28,109 nucleotides of DNA, taken from DASQUK01 sp035697145 (lineage in GTDB: Bacteria; Actinomycetota; Acidimicrobiia; Acidimicrobiales; VFJN01). The stretch covers positions 1 through 28,109 of the forward strand of contig DASSDL010000056.1 of NCBI GenBank assembly GCA_035697145.1, given 5' to 3'. The notes beneath the pieces are model-generated. The model worked only from the letters and a program-made list of their open reading frames with translations. It searched no databases and was not told the origin of the DNA. This document shows positions 16,608 through 25,800 of the stretch, piece after piece. How positions within the stretch are numbered: the first letter of the stretch is position 1; every line of letters begins with the position of its first letter. A program made the translations under genes and the position numbers.

Positions 16608-17645
16608 TCATCTGGTGCGTTCGAGCATGTAGGGCACCAGCCCGGCGATGAACGCGATGTGGTGGGAGGGCGGCACCCCGGCAAACGCCCCGTCCAGCGC
16701 GTCGTGGGCGGCGTCGGCTATGCCGTGGCCATACTCGACGGCGAACTCGACACTGCCGTGCTCGCCCATCAGGTCGACGATCCGCCCCACGTCGGCGGTC
16801 GTGCGTTCGCTCGACGGCTTGGCGAGGTAGCCCTCGAGCCAGCGCCGATCCGCAGGCGAGGCGGCGCCCAGGACGTGGATCAGCATCAGTGTGCGCTTTC
16901 CCTCCCAGACGTCGTCGAGTCGCTCCTTGCCGTAGCCCTCCTCGGTGCCGAGCAGGTTCAACAGGTCGTCCCTTATCTGGAACGCGGCGCCCAGGTGGAA
17001 GCCGAAGCGGGTCAGCCCCTCCAGGTCCGCCGAGCCCCGTGAGCCGATCAACGCCCCGACCCTGAGCGGGTAGATGGTCGTGTACCAACAGGTCTTGGCC
17101 CCGATCAGCTCCAGGTAGTCGTGAGGATCCAGGTCGACGACGTTGTCCTGTCGCCAACCAAGCTCCTTGGCCTGCCCGGCGATCGTCCGTTGCGCCATCG
17201 ACAGGTACTCGTCGAAGACGGCCTGTTGGATGCGGGAGCCGAGGATGCCGTCCTCGCGCAGCGGTCGCAGCGAGAGCATCGCCAACGCGTCTCCGGTGTT
17301 CAACGCCAGGGGCACGCCGTGGAGACGGTGCAGGGTCGGTCGTCCCCGTCGTAGACGGCTCTGGTCCTCGATGTCGTCGTGGATCAGGAACGCGTTGTGC
17401 AGCATCTCGATTGCCACGGCGGGACCCATGGCCTCACGCAACGACCCTCCGAATGCCTGGCAGGTCGCCAGGACGAGCGAGGGTCGCAGTGCCTTGCCCC
17501 CCCGGCCGGGATAGTCGGCCAACAGCTCGGTCAGGTACGGGGCCTGGTCTCCTCTGGCGAGGAACTCCCGCATCGCCCGCCCGGTGAGCTCGCCGTAGCG
17601 CGCCAGCGTCCCCTCGACCTCGGCGAGATCGGCCGTCGCCGTCAT
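16608..17645 (-). CDS. Polyprenyl (trans-isoprenyl) diphosphate synthase
   Basis: A 345-aa enzyme that condenses isopentenyl diphosphate onto allylic diphosphates. KALRP is at residues 51-55, the first Asp-rich motif DDIED at 90-94 followed by RRGRPT, and the second motif DDLLN at 226-230. The last residue of that motif is Asn where Asp is usual. The residues before the first motif are AFLIH, with Phe four places upstream and no insertion in the motif, which suggests a medium chain (C15-C20 range) but does not prove it. The ATG at 17645 overlaps the stop of the 17642 gene (ATGA). It is the last gene of the 22206-16608 block, so it is probably made together with the desaturase-like flavoenzyme and the helical/Ig-like proteins. 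Confidence 0.88.
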   Translation of the reverse strand: MTATADLAEVEGTLARYGELTGRAMREFLARGDQAPYLTELLADYPGRGGKALRPSLVLATCQAFGGSLREAMGPAVAIEMLHNAFLIHDDIEDQSRLRRGRPTLHRLHGVPLALNTGDALAMLSLRPLREDGILGSRIQQAVFDEYLSMAQRTIAGQAKELGWRQDNVVDLDPHDYLELIGAKTCWYTTIYPLRVGALIGSRGSADLEGLTRFGFHLGAAFQIRDDLLNLLGTEEGYGKERLDDVWEGKRTLMLIHVLGAASPADRRWLEGYLAKPSSERTTADVGRIVDLMGEHGSVEFAVEYGHGIADAAHDALDGAFAGVPPSHHIAFIAGLVPYMLERTR

Positions 17646-18310
17646 CCAGGCACGGTGAGGTCAACGGCCAGGGCGGCCCGGGCGGTGAGCAGGTGACCGT
17701 GGTACCGGCCGGCGGGCAGACGGCCGATGTCGACGCGGACCACCGCCCTGGCCGACTCGCCGGGCGGGACTGCCGGCAACGTGCTCGGCTCGATCGTCAC
17801 GTCCGCGACCGGGACCACGTGGCCGGCGTGCGAGCACAGCGGGGTGGCGCTCACCCGGTCGGGCCCGATCGCAGCACCGGTGGCGTTGTGCAGCCAGAGC
17901 TCGCCTTCGGCGACGCCATCGTCCGCGACCTGCAGCGTGAGCGGCGCGGTCGGCGACGCGCCGTCGCCGCCGATGCTCACGTCGCGCCGGCGGAGGGCGG
18001 TCTCCGTGAGGTCCGCGTAGGCCTCGAACGTCCGTTGGAACAGGTCCATGTACAGATCGATGGCCCGTGCCACGTTGGCGCGGATCTGCTGGAACCCCGG
18101 CTGGGCGCCGTCATCTCCGTCGTCGGCCGGCACCTCGAGCGCGTCGCGATCGGTCGGGGGGCGGTCCACCATCTCGAGGAGGCGCCCGATGATGTGCCCG
18201 GCGTTGTCGATGGCTTGACGCTGCACGTCGGTCACCGCTCGCAGGGGGTCGAACGGCCGCAGGCCGTCGGTGTGGTGACCGCCTTCTGACCCGGGTGCCG
18301 GTTCCGTCAC
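17642..18310 (-). CDS. Two-domain protein: helical region plus Ig-like beta domain
   Basis: A 222-aa protein without signal peptide. Residues 15-110 are helical (VARAIDLYMDLFQRTFEAY is the clearest helix) and split by an acidic linker. Residues 112-222 form an Ig-like domain: ELWLHNATGAAIGPD, then VTIEPSTLPAVPPGESARA and GRYHGHLLTAR, a strand pattern seen in bacterial Ig-like domains. The pair EPSTLPAVPPG...GRYHGHLLT corresponds to EPTDVAAGQG...FHYHLTI in the 20450 protein and DPPRLDAKR...YRGRVRA in the 15984 protein. The GTG start at 18310 overlaps the flavoenzyme stop and the stop overlaps the polyprenyl synthase start, so it is coupled on both sides. Function unknown. Confidence 0.75.
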   Translation of the reverse strand: MTEPAPGSEGGHHTDGLRPFDPLRAVTDVQRQAIDNAGHIIGRLLEMVDRPPTDRDALEVPADDGDDGAQPGFQQIRANVARAIDLYMDLFQRTFEAYADLTETALRRRDVSIGGDGASPTAPLTLQVADDGVAEGELWLHNATGAAIGPDRVSATPLCSHAGHVVPVADVTIEPSTLPAVPPGESARAVVRVDIGRLPAGRYHGHLLTARAALAVDLTVPG

Positions 18311-20523
18311 GAGAACGCCTCCTCCTTCGCGACGGGGGAGGCCGTCGTCTGGGCGCCGTCGGCCGGAGGGTCCCTGCCGGTATCGCCGGGCCGGTTCGTC
18401 GGGTACCAAGAGCCGAGGACCCCGTCCATCAGCGGCCTGCCCAGGATGGTGTTCGCCGCCTGCAGACCCGACAGCACAGCCGCCTCGATGCACCCGGCGT
18501 TCAGGCCGCAGTCGGTCCAGTCGCCGGCGAGGACGAGGTTCCCGAATCCGGACTCATCGACCCGGAGCCGGTAGCGGTCAGTTCCGGGGAGGGACTGGAC
18601 GTAGCGGTCGGACGGATCGGTGGCGGCGGTGACGAATTGGGCTTCGAGGCCGCCGTGGAGCACCTCCCAGCGGAAGCCTTGCGGCCCGCGGGCCAGGGGC
18701 CAGAGGTCGTCGATGCGCTCCTCCAGCACCCGCCCCACGGCGGCTCGGACGGACCGCTCGTCGTGGCCGGGCTCGTCGGGCAGCGACGAGCACAGGTAGG
18801 CAAGGCCACGTGGGGATTCGCTCGCCGGCCAGTCCTCCAGCGGCAGCAGGTGGCTCATCGACGAGTAGGTGTCGAACGGCTTGTCCCACCCGCTGAGCGT
18901 CGCGGCCGGGTGAAGCCAACCGAGCTCGGCCTCGGTCTCCGTGAGCCACACCTGGGCGGCCTGCGTGGGCACCGTGGCCACGTTGTCGACGAGCCTGCGC
19001 CAACGATCGGACACGGTGACGAGGTCGGCGCCGACGTACGGGACCATGCCGAGCGACGTGGCGAGCACGACCATGTCGAAGTCCTGACCCGCGTGCAGGG
19101 TCACGGCGTCCTCGCCGTCGCGCTCGCCGTCGTGGCGCTCGGCGTCGAGCGGCGCATCGCCCACCAGCTGGGTCGCGTCGGGGATCGAGGGGAAGCACGG
19201 CAGACCTCGGAACCGCGTCAGCGGGTCGAAGCCCGCTTGCGGATCCGCCAGCCGCGCCTGTCTGGCCAGCTCGACGGTGCCCACCGCGCGGGCGCCGCGG
19301 GCGAGTCGCAGCGCATGCACGCGCGTGAAGAACTCGAAGCGCACACCGCGGGCTCTCAGGGCCTGGTACAGGGGCGCGAACACCACGTCGCCCATGCCCG
19401 CTCGCATCTTCCAGAAGATCGAGCCCTTGTAGTCGAAGAACAGCTTCGAGGCGAGGAACAGACCCAGACCGGCCGAGAAGGCTGGCCGCCGGGGGTCACC
19501 CCGCTCGTAGGCGAAGACGAGGTCGTACATTGCGGTGACGATCGGTGACCGCAGCGTCTCCTCGCTGGCCCCGTGCTGCGCCAGCCAGGCGCGAAAGTCC
19601 CGATCGTCGATCGTCGGATACCGCCGGACGCCCCGCAGGAGGTCGTCGGCCACCATGCCCCGCAGGCAGGCGATGAGCAGATCGGTGAGGTGCCACAGCC
19701 GCCGGCCGCGGTCGTCGTTGGCGAGGCGGGTCCGCAGCGCGCCCCGCAGCTGGGCGAGCTGATCGGTCATGGTCTTTCGGACCGTGCCGCTGACGACGCC
19801 CGATCGGTCGAGTTCGTCTATCGCACGGAGGGCCGCAACCAGCGCGGCCAGCTCCGCCTGGCGGACGGCATCCCCGAAGTCGGCGAGCGACCGCAGGGGA
19901 TCGAGCCGCGCCGCGGCTCCCGGTGGCCGGGCCGACGCCGTGAGGAAGACACCGACCGGCGGCTGGCGGTTCCGACCCAGCGACGTCCACAGATCGACCA
20001 GCAGTCCGACTGCCCGTTCGGCGAAGGCGGCGGCGCTCATCGGCGTCGACGCGGCGGATGGATCGCCCGGCTCGAACCGGTTGCGCCCGAAGCTGGCGAG
20101 CCATGGCTCCCCACCCCGCGGGGACCGGTCGGCCACTCCGACGTGCTCGGCCGGCAGGAAAGCGTCGTGCCAGGTCCGGATCGGGCACTCCGGGTCGGTC
20201 GTCGGGCGGTCGAGCTCGTCGTACACCTGGCGCATGAGGTGGAAGGCGTTGTCGTAGTAGCCGAGCCACACGTGGAGCCCGTGCTCCTCGATGCGTCCGT
20301 GGACGCCGCGGCTGCTGGCACCCTTGCCGCCGAGCCGCCAGCCCCGCTGGTAGACGGTCACGGATGCGATCTTCCCCTGGTGCTCGGGCCGGCTCAGCTC
20401 CCAGGCGGCGGTGAGCCCGGCCATCCCCCCACCGAGGACGGCGACGTGTTTAGACCCCAGCGCCCGGCACCCCGAAGCCCAGGCCGTAGTCGCGCCTGAA
20501 CGCCCCGTCGTCGGGGGCGTCAC
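18307..20523 (-). CDS. Large FAD-dependent oxidoreductase, phytoene/zeta-carotene desaturase-like
   Basis: A protein of up to 738 aa, longer than usual CrtI enzymes (about 500). The FAD motif VLGGGMAGLTAAWEL begins at about residue 29, then GWRLGGKGASS and EEHGLHVWLGYYDN. A mostly helical insertion (about 120-330) separates it from the rest. The C-terminal FAD stretch LVLAGDWTDCGLNAGCIEAAVLSGLQAA closely follows the form of plant-type phytoene and zeta-carotene desaturases. The only in-frame ATG/GTG/TTG start upstream of the FAD motif is GTG at 20523, which gives a 74-bp overlap with the previous gene; a non-standard start nearer the overlap end is possible. It is coupled by GTGA to the 17642 gene. 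With the polyprenyl synthase in the same transcript, an isoprenoid substrate is likely (inference). Confidence 0.82.
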   Translation of the reverse strand: MTPPTTGRSGATTAWASGCRALGSKHVAVLGGGMAGLTAAWELSRPEHQGKIASVTVYQRGWRLGGKGASSRGVHGRIEEHGLHVWLGYYDNAFHLMRQVYDELDRPTTDPECPIRTWHDAFLPAEHVGVADRSPRGGEPWLASFGRNRFEPGDPSAASTPMSAAAFAERAVGLLVDLWTSLGRNRQPPVGVFLTASARPPGAAARLDPLRSLADFGDAVRQAELAALVAALRAIDELDRSGVVSGTVRKTMTDQLAQLRGALRTRLANDDRGRRLWHLTDLLIACLRGMVADDLLRGVRRYPTIDDRDFRAWLAQHGASEETLRSPIVTAMYDLVFAYERGDPRRPAFSAGLGLFLASKLFFDYKGSIFWKMRAGMGDVVFAPLYQALRARGVRFEFFTRVHALRLARGARAVGTVELARQARLADPQAGFDPLTRFRGLPCFPSIPDATQLVGDAPLDAERHDGERDGEDAVTLHAGQDFDMVVLATSLGMVPYVGADLVTVSDRWRRLVDNVATVPTQAAQVWLTETEAELGWLHPAATLSGWDKPFDTYSSMSHLLPLEDWPASESPRGLAYLCSSLPDEPGHDERSVRAAVGRVLEERIDDLWPLARGPQGFRWEVLHGGLEAQFVTAATDPSDRYVQSLPGTDRYRLRVDESGFGNLVLAGDWTDCGLNAGCIEAAVLSGLQAANTILGRPLMDGVLGSWYPTNRPGDTGRDPPADGAQTTASPVAKEEAFS

Positions 20524-20926
20524 GGTCGCTGATCGTCAGGTGGTAGTGGAACGCGCGTTGGGCCGCAGGACGGTCCACGGCGATCCGCAGCCTCGCGTTG
20601 CCCTGCCCCGCCGCCACGTCGGTCGGCTCGACGTGGACGGCTGTGGCGGGGACGGTGTCACCCCCGGCGGTGCGCAGCCCCGACCACTCGAGCCTGGTGA
20701 CCCGGTCGGGTCGGCACGGGTAGAACACCCACGTCGACCAGGCGCGCAGACTTTCGTCCTCGACCTCGCCCTGTTCGGGGACGAGCTTCCACCAGGACAA
20801 CGTGAGGTCCCAGAGCTGAAGGACCGCCTTGGCCCAGGCACCAACCAGCTCGTCCCGCGACGGCAGCCAGGAGCCGTCGCCCCCGTCGGGGGCCGACGAC
20901 GCCCCGCCTCGACCGGCCCCGCTCAT
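20450..20926 (-). CDS. Small two-domain protein: helical segment plus Ig-like beta domain
   Basis: A 158-aa protein with a Gly/Ser-rich start, a helical segment LVGAWAKAVLQLWDLTLSWWKLV (residues 27-49) and a beta-rich domain from about 60. That domain has VHVEPTDVAAGQGNARLRIAV and FHYHLTI, which match the end of the Ig-like domain in the 17642 protein. The tryptophan-rich helix suggests a membrane- or lipid-surface contact, although it is too polar to be a clear membrane span. ATG at 20926 overlaps the stop of the previous gene (ATGA) and has GGGAGG six bases upstream. Its last 74 bp overlap the start of the flavoenzyme gene. Family not recognised. Confidence 0.72.
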   Translation of the reverse strand: MSGAGRGGASSAPDGGDGSWLPSRDELVGAWAKAVLQLWDLTLSWWKLVPEQGEVEDESLRAWSTWVFYPCRPDRVTRLEWSGLRTAGGDTVPATAVHVEPTDVAAGQGNARLRIAVDRPAAQRAFHYHLTISDRDAPDDGAFRRDYGLGFGVPGAGV

Positions 20927-22206
20927 CGTTTGCCTCCCGGCTCGGCCAGCTCGGTGAGGATCCGTCGCCAGGCGGCGAGCGTCGCCTTCGTGGTCCCGAC
21001 CGCCCCCGGACCCATGTCCAGGAGATCGTTGACCCACCGGGGATCGAGCCGGGGCCCGAGGAAGCGGCTGATCGCCGACTTGGCGTACTGGCCATGGCTC
21101 TGTAGCGACTCGCCGGCGTAGCGGACCCAGTCGTCGATCGCCTCCTCGATCCCGTCGGTGGCGCCGGCCACGCTGTAGGCCCCGACGGGCGCCTGAACCT
21201 CGCTCGCTGCGGTCACCCCATCCGTGGGGACGCCGCTGCACTGGAGCGCCATGTTGATCATGAGGTACACCCACCCGCCGTCGCAGGCGAGGTCCGGGAA
21301 CTGGTTGAGGAAGTCGTCGGCGAAGCGGATCGCCTTGAGACCCTCCACGAGCGTCGCCTCGCCCTCGGGCCCCAGGGTGTTCGCGGTGGCGCACAGCCAG
21401 CCGCTGTCGAAGGTGACGTCGCGCGTCGGGTAACCGGCCGCGAGCTCATAGTTGGCGTACACGTGGCTGGGCGGCTGACCGACCTTGGCCTCCAAGCCGT
21501 ACTCGACCCGCAGGTACACCGTGACCTCGCCGATGACGGGAAGGTTGACGATCTCCTCGAAGTCGGCGGCGTACCCCTCGACGCCGCTCCGGCTGAAGCG
21601 GGCCTCGGTGCCGGAGACCACGGCCATCTGCCGCCAGAAGGGCGTTCCGCAGATCGCCCACTGTTGGGGGTCGATGAAGCGGGCCAGCTGGTCGACGGGG
21701 CGGTCGGTCCAGAACCTCGACTTGATGGTCGCAGCGTTGCCCGCCGGTGTCGGCACCGTCTCGTCGTCGTTGCAGCCCGGCTTGTTGACGGCGGCGCGGT
21801 TGCTGCGGGGTTCGGCGATGACCGTGAGGAACCGGTCCCAACGGCCGGGAGACAAGCCGCCGCCCTGGGCTGCCGCCTCCTCGGCGAACGCCAGCAGGCG
21901 ATCGGCCATGAACGTCGGGCCGCGGTCGGGGTCGTCCACCGCGATGACTTCCGCAAGGGACTGCCGGTGCTCGACCAGAGCCGGCTTCCGGTTGAGCGCG
22001 CTGGCGGTGGCGTGCAGCTTCAACAGCCGGTCAACGGGTGCGATCGCGACATCGTGCGCGGCCTGTTGTACGTCGACGGTGGCGTCGCCCAGGAGCTCAC
22101 GTTCGGCCAGCTCCTCCAGGACTGGGTCGGGCAGGCTCGCCAGGTACAGGCCGTGGACAGCCCTGCGGAAGGGTTCGAGGTCGACTTCTTCTTCGGTCAC
22201 GCTCAT
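20923..22206 (-). CDS. Uncharacterised protein, paralogue of the 14766 product with fused helical module
   Basis: A 427-aa soluble protein. Residues 1-130 are helical. Residues 174-323 are the domain shared with the 14766 product (DPQQW, DFEEIV, FDSGW, KAIRFAD). Residues 353-421 are a helical segment, WVRYAGESLQSHG then LDPRWVNDLL and TLAAWRRILTEL, which resembles the G-x-Y/W helical module of the small neighbouring proteins. It therefore looks like a fusion of the two protein types that are separate genes at 14766 and 15625. ATG at 22206 has GGAGGTGA three bases upstream, a strong site. It heads the five-gene block that ends with the polyprenyl synthase. It is divergent from the nitroreductase-like gene. 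No known catalytic motif was seen. Confidence 0.75.
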   Translation of the reverse strand: MSVTEEEVDLEPFRRAVHGLYLASLPDPVLEELAERELLGDATVDVQQAAHDVAIAPVDRLLKLHATASALNRKPALVEHRQSLAEVIAVDDPDRGPTFMADRLLAFAEEAAAQGGGLSPGRWDRFLTVIAEPRSNRAAVNKPGCNDDETVPTPAGNAATIKSRFWTDRPVDQLARFIDPQQWAICGTPFWRQMAVVSGTEARFSRSGVEGYAADFEEIVNLPVIGEVTVYLRVEYGLEAKVGQPPSHVYANYELAAGYPTRDVTFDSGWLCATANTLGPEGEATLVEGLKAIRFADDFLNQFPDLACDGGWVYLMINMALQCSGVPTDGVTAASEVQAPVGAYSVAGATDGIEEAIDDWVRYAGESLQSHGQYAKSAISRFLGPRLDPRWVNDLLDMGPGAVGTTKATLAAWRRILTELAEPGGKR

Positions 22207-22268
22207 GGCTCACCTCCGGGGTGGCGGCGATACGCTCCGGCAGCGTGGAGAACCCGCGGGCGCGACCC

Positions 22269-22808
22269 ATGACGGCGTTCCAGGAACGCGTCGGTCGGGT
22301 CACCGTCCAATGGATGACGGGCGCCAACAACATCGTCTATCGGCTGAGCCACGGCCGCGTGGCCGGCCACGTGCCGAGCGGCGCCCCGATCTGCCTGCTC
22401 ACGACAACCGGTCGCCGCACGGGTCGCCGCCGCACCGTGCCGCTGCTGTACCTGCCCCACGGCGCCGACCGGATGGCCCTGGTCGCCTCGCGGGGAGGCA
22501 TGAGCGCGCACCCGGCGTGGTACCTGAACCTGCTTGCGGAGCCCCGAGCCACGGTCGAGGTGGGAACCCAGCGCCGCGAGATGATCGCCCGGCCGGCCAC
22601 GCCCTCCGAGAAGGCCGAGCTGTGGCCGGCCCTCACCGCCGCGTACGGGCACTTCGACGCCTATCAGCGCCGAACCGCCCGCGACATTCCCGTCGTGATC
22701 CTCACACCCATCGACACGGTGCACGCTGATCACCTCACTTCCGGCGAGGCGTCCGCTTTGGCCAGCGCCCACGACACGAAGGGATCGTCCCCGACGAGCC
22801 GCCGGTAG
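22269..22808 (+). CDS. Deazaflavin (F420)-dependent nitroreductase family protein (Ddn-like)
   Basis: A 179-aa protein of the split beta-barrel Ddn family, which use reduced F420 to reduce quinones, nitroaromatics or other acceptors. Family marks are LLTTTGRRTGRRRTVPLLYL (about 43-62), SRGGMSAHPAWYLNL and ARDIPVVILTP at the usual C-terminal end. The last 29 residues go beyond that end and are read from DNA that encodes the tail of the convergent cyclase-ATPase gene (79-bp overlap). I chose ATG at 22269; a GTG at 22245 is also in frame, and TACGCT at 22231-22236 could give a leaderless message from it. It is the only plus-strand gene between the two minus-strand blocks and is divergent from the 22206 gene. 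Confidence 0.82.
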   Translation: MTAFQERVGRVTVQWMTGANNIVYRLSHGRVAGHVPSGAPICLLTTTGRRTGRRRTVPLLYLPHGADRMALVASRGGMSAHPAWYLNLLAEPRATVEVGTQRREMIARPATPSEKAELWPALTAAYGHFDAYQRRTARDIPVVILTPIDTVHADHLTSGEASALASAHDTKGSSPTSRR

Positions 22809-25800
22809 CTCTCGGCTGCGAGGGAGGCGTAGTAGGGCACGTGCTGGGCGGTGGTCTGCAACAAAGCCTCGCGCAGGTCGCCCTCGATGTCGTGCCGGTC
22901 GACCTCTCCGTACGCGCCGGCCGCGCGAAGCTCCGCGCGGAGCCGCAGCCCCTCGGCGCGCACGAAGAGTTGGTCGGTGTACGACAGGGCGTCGTCGACG
23001 CAGCGCCGCGCGGGCTTGAGGTCGCCGAGCGCGAGGCATCCAGCGCCCTGTTCCAGCAACAGCAGCGGCACCAGCGCGTTGGCTCCGAACCCGCGGTACG
23101 TGGCGATGGCGGCGCCGAGCTGGTCGAGCGCGGCACGCGTCGGCTCGACCGCCACTTGGTTGGCACTCGTGTGAATCTGTCCGACGATCATCCAGAAGAC
23201 GAAGCCGTGCTGTTGTGCGATGCGGACGATCTCGGCAACCGCCTCGTGGGCCGCGACCAGGTCGCCGCGCGCACGGTGCAGCCAGGCTTCGTAGGCGCGC
23301 ACGAACGCCTCGCTGAAGGCCCCATGTGGGAATTGCAGGGACGCACACCGCTCGAGCCCGGCGGCGACGGCGGCCAGGCCACCCGGTTCGTCCCCCATGA
23401 TGAAGCGCAACGGCGCCAGGAATGCGTAGGACCCCGCCAGCGGGTCGTTGGGGAGCTGCCAGCGCGACCAGTCGGCGATGTCATCGCTGGCGAAGCCCGC
23501 GACCGCCGCTTCGAGCCGGTCGCGCCCGTCGACGAACCGTCCCCGGTAGAAGGCTTCGGCCCCCTGCATCGATGCCAGGAGGGGCTGCCCGCCGGGGATG
23601 GGAGTGAGCCGGAGCTGTCGGTCGACGGCACGGCAAGCTTCCCCCACGCGGTCGAAGGCGCCCCTGGTGCAGTACCAGGTCCAGATGCCGACCAGGGCCC
23701 GCAACGAGTCGGCCCCGACGGCGGGGTCGCCGGTCCCGGTTCCGGACAGCTCCAACGCCCGCTCGTAGTCGGCCATCACGCCCTCGGCGGCCCACCCGCC
23801 GAGGCTGGTTGTGACCAAGCCGCGGGTCAGGCGTATGCCGAGCTCGCACCGCGGCGCCTCGGTCTCAGGGACCATGGCCAGAAGCTTGTCGGCCCGTTCG
23901 ACGTGCGCGAGAGCCTCGTCGAACGAGCCGCCACGCCGCGCTCGATCGGCGGCCAAAAGGTACGCGTCGATCGCCCGCTCGGCGTCACCACCCAGCTCGT
24001 AGTGGTATGCGATCAGCGACGCCTCCACGGGCTTGCCGCTGGCGTCGAGCTCGGCGAGGACGCCGGCCACGGCCCGGTGCCGGGCAGGACGCACGCGGTG
24101 GAGCTGGGAGGCGTACGCCGCGTCGCGCACCAGCGCGTGGTGGAACCGCAGGCGGTCGGGGTCGTCGGCGTCGATGTCGACCAGGTGGCTGTTCACCAGC
24201 CGGGCCACGTGCTGGGTGACCGCGTCCGCTGGGAGATCGCCGATGGGATCGCCGGTCAGCGCACCTATGACGCTGCGCAGCATGGACAACTCGAAGTCGC
24301 GGCCGATCGTGGCCGCCACCTGCGCCACCGATTTGGCCGCGCCCACCGCATCGAGACGTGACTGCAGCAGCTCCATGAGGGGCAGCGGGATCGCCTCGGG
24401 CGCCGGAGACGGTCCCGGACCCGCAAGGGCGCCGACCAACTGGTTCACATAGAGCGGCACCCCGTCGCTGCGCCGGGCGATCTCGTCGAGGAGGGCGTCG
24501 TCGAGCTGCCGATCGGCCGTGGCGACCGCCAAGGCGCGCGCGTCGTTTGATGTGAGCGGGCCGAGCCGAACGACGTCGATGGGAAGGCCGGCGACCGGGT
24601 TGGCGGAGGTCGCGCGTGAGGTCGCCACCACGAGCATGCCGGCTGGAGGCCCGGCCCGGACGAGCCGCTCGAAGAGGTCGATGGTCATCGGGTCCGCCCA
24701 TTGCATGTCCTCGAGGGCCACCACGAAGGGTGTGCCCGACATTGGCATGCGCTCGAACATGGCGAGTAGCCGGCTCAGCAACGCCTCCTTGAGCTGGAGC
24801 GCGTCCAGCTCGACCGGATCGAACCGCCCGCTCAGGTCGATGGACAGGGGAATCGCCAGGTACGGCACCACGTCATCGGGCTCGAACCCGAACCGCTCGA
24901 CCAGCGTGACCAGCTTGTCGATGCGCGACGCAGTGGTGTCGTCGGTCGCAATGACGGCGTAGCGGTGGATCGCCTCGCGCACCGCGTGGAGCGAGCTGGT
25001 GGTCAGGTAGGGGGAGCACTGCAACGTCATGTGGCGCCCCGCCTGGGCATTGGTGGCGTCGAGCACCTCCATCAGCAGCCGGGACTTCCCGACGCCCGGT
25101 TCGCCTTCGATGAGGACGGCACGCCCCGCGCTGTCGGGCTGCTGGCCCGTCAGCTGGAGGCGACGGTTGAGGTCGTCGAGTTGGACTACGCGGTCGACGA
25201 TCATCGATCGTGCCAGCCCGGGCGGCGAGTGCACGTCATCCAGGACCCGCACGACCTCGAACACCTCGACGGGCCGGGGGACGCCGGCGAGCGTACGGGT
25301 TCCGCGGGACACGAGCTCGATGGCCGGTCCGAGCAGCAGCGCCACCGAGTCGCTGACGACGACGGTGCCCGGCGTGGCGACGGCCTGCAACCGGGCGGCG
25401 AGATTGACGGTCGGACCGAAGGCGTCGTCGCGTCCCGCCCAGGCGGCGCTGCCTCGGTCGCCCAGCACGACGAGGCCCGTGTGGACGCCGATGCGGGCGG
25501 CGATCCTGACGCCGTGCTCCGCTTCGGTCCGCTCCGACACCGACCGGAGCGCCTCCAGAGCGTCCAGCGCGGCCCGCGTCGCTCGGCGCGCGTCGTCCTC
25601 GTGGGCGTTCGGATAGCCGAAGAACACGATGAGCCCGTCACCCGCGAACCGGTTGATGTGCCCGCCGTAGCGGCCGATCACCGGCCGGCACGCGGTCTCG
25701 TAGGCGCGGATGACCTCGAGGTAGGTCTCGGGATCGAGCTGCTCGCCCATCGGCGTGGAGCCGACGAGATCGGCGAAGAGCACCGTGACCTGCCGTCGTC

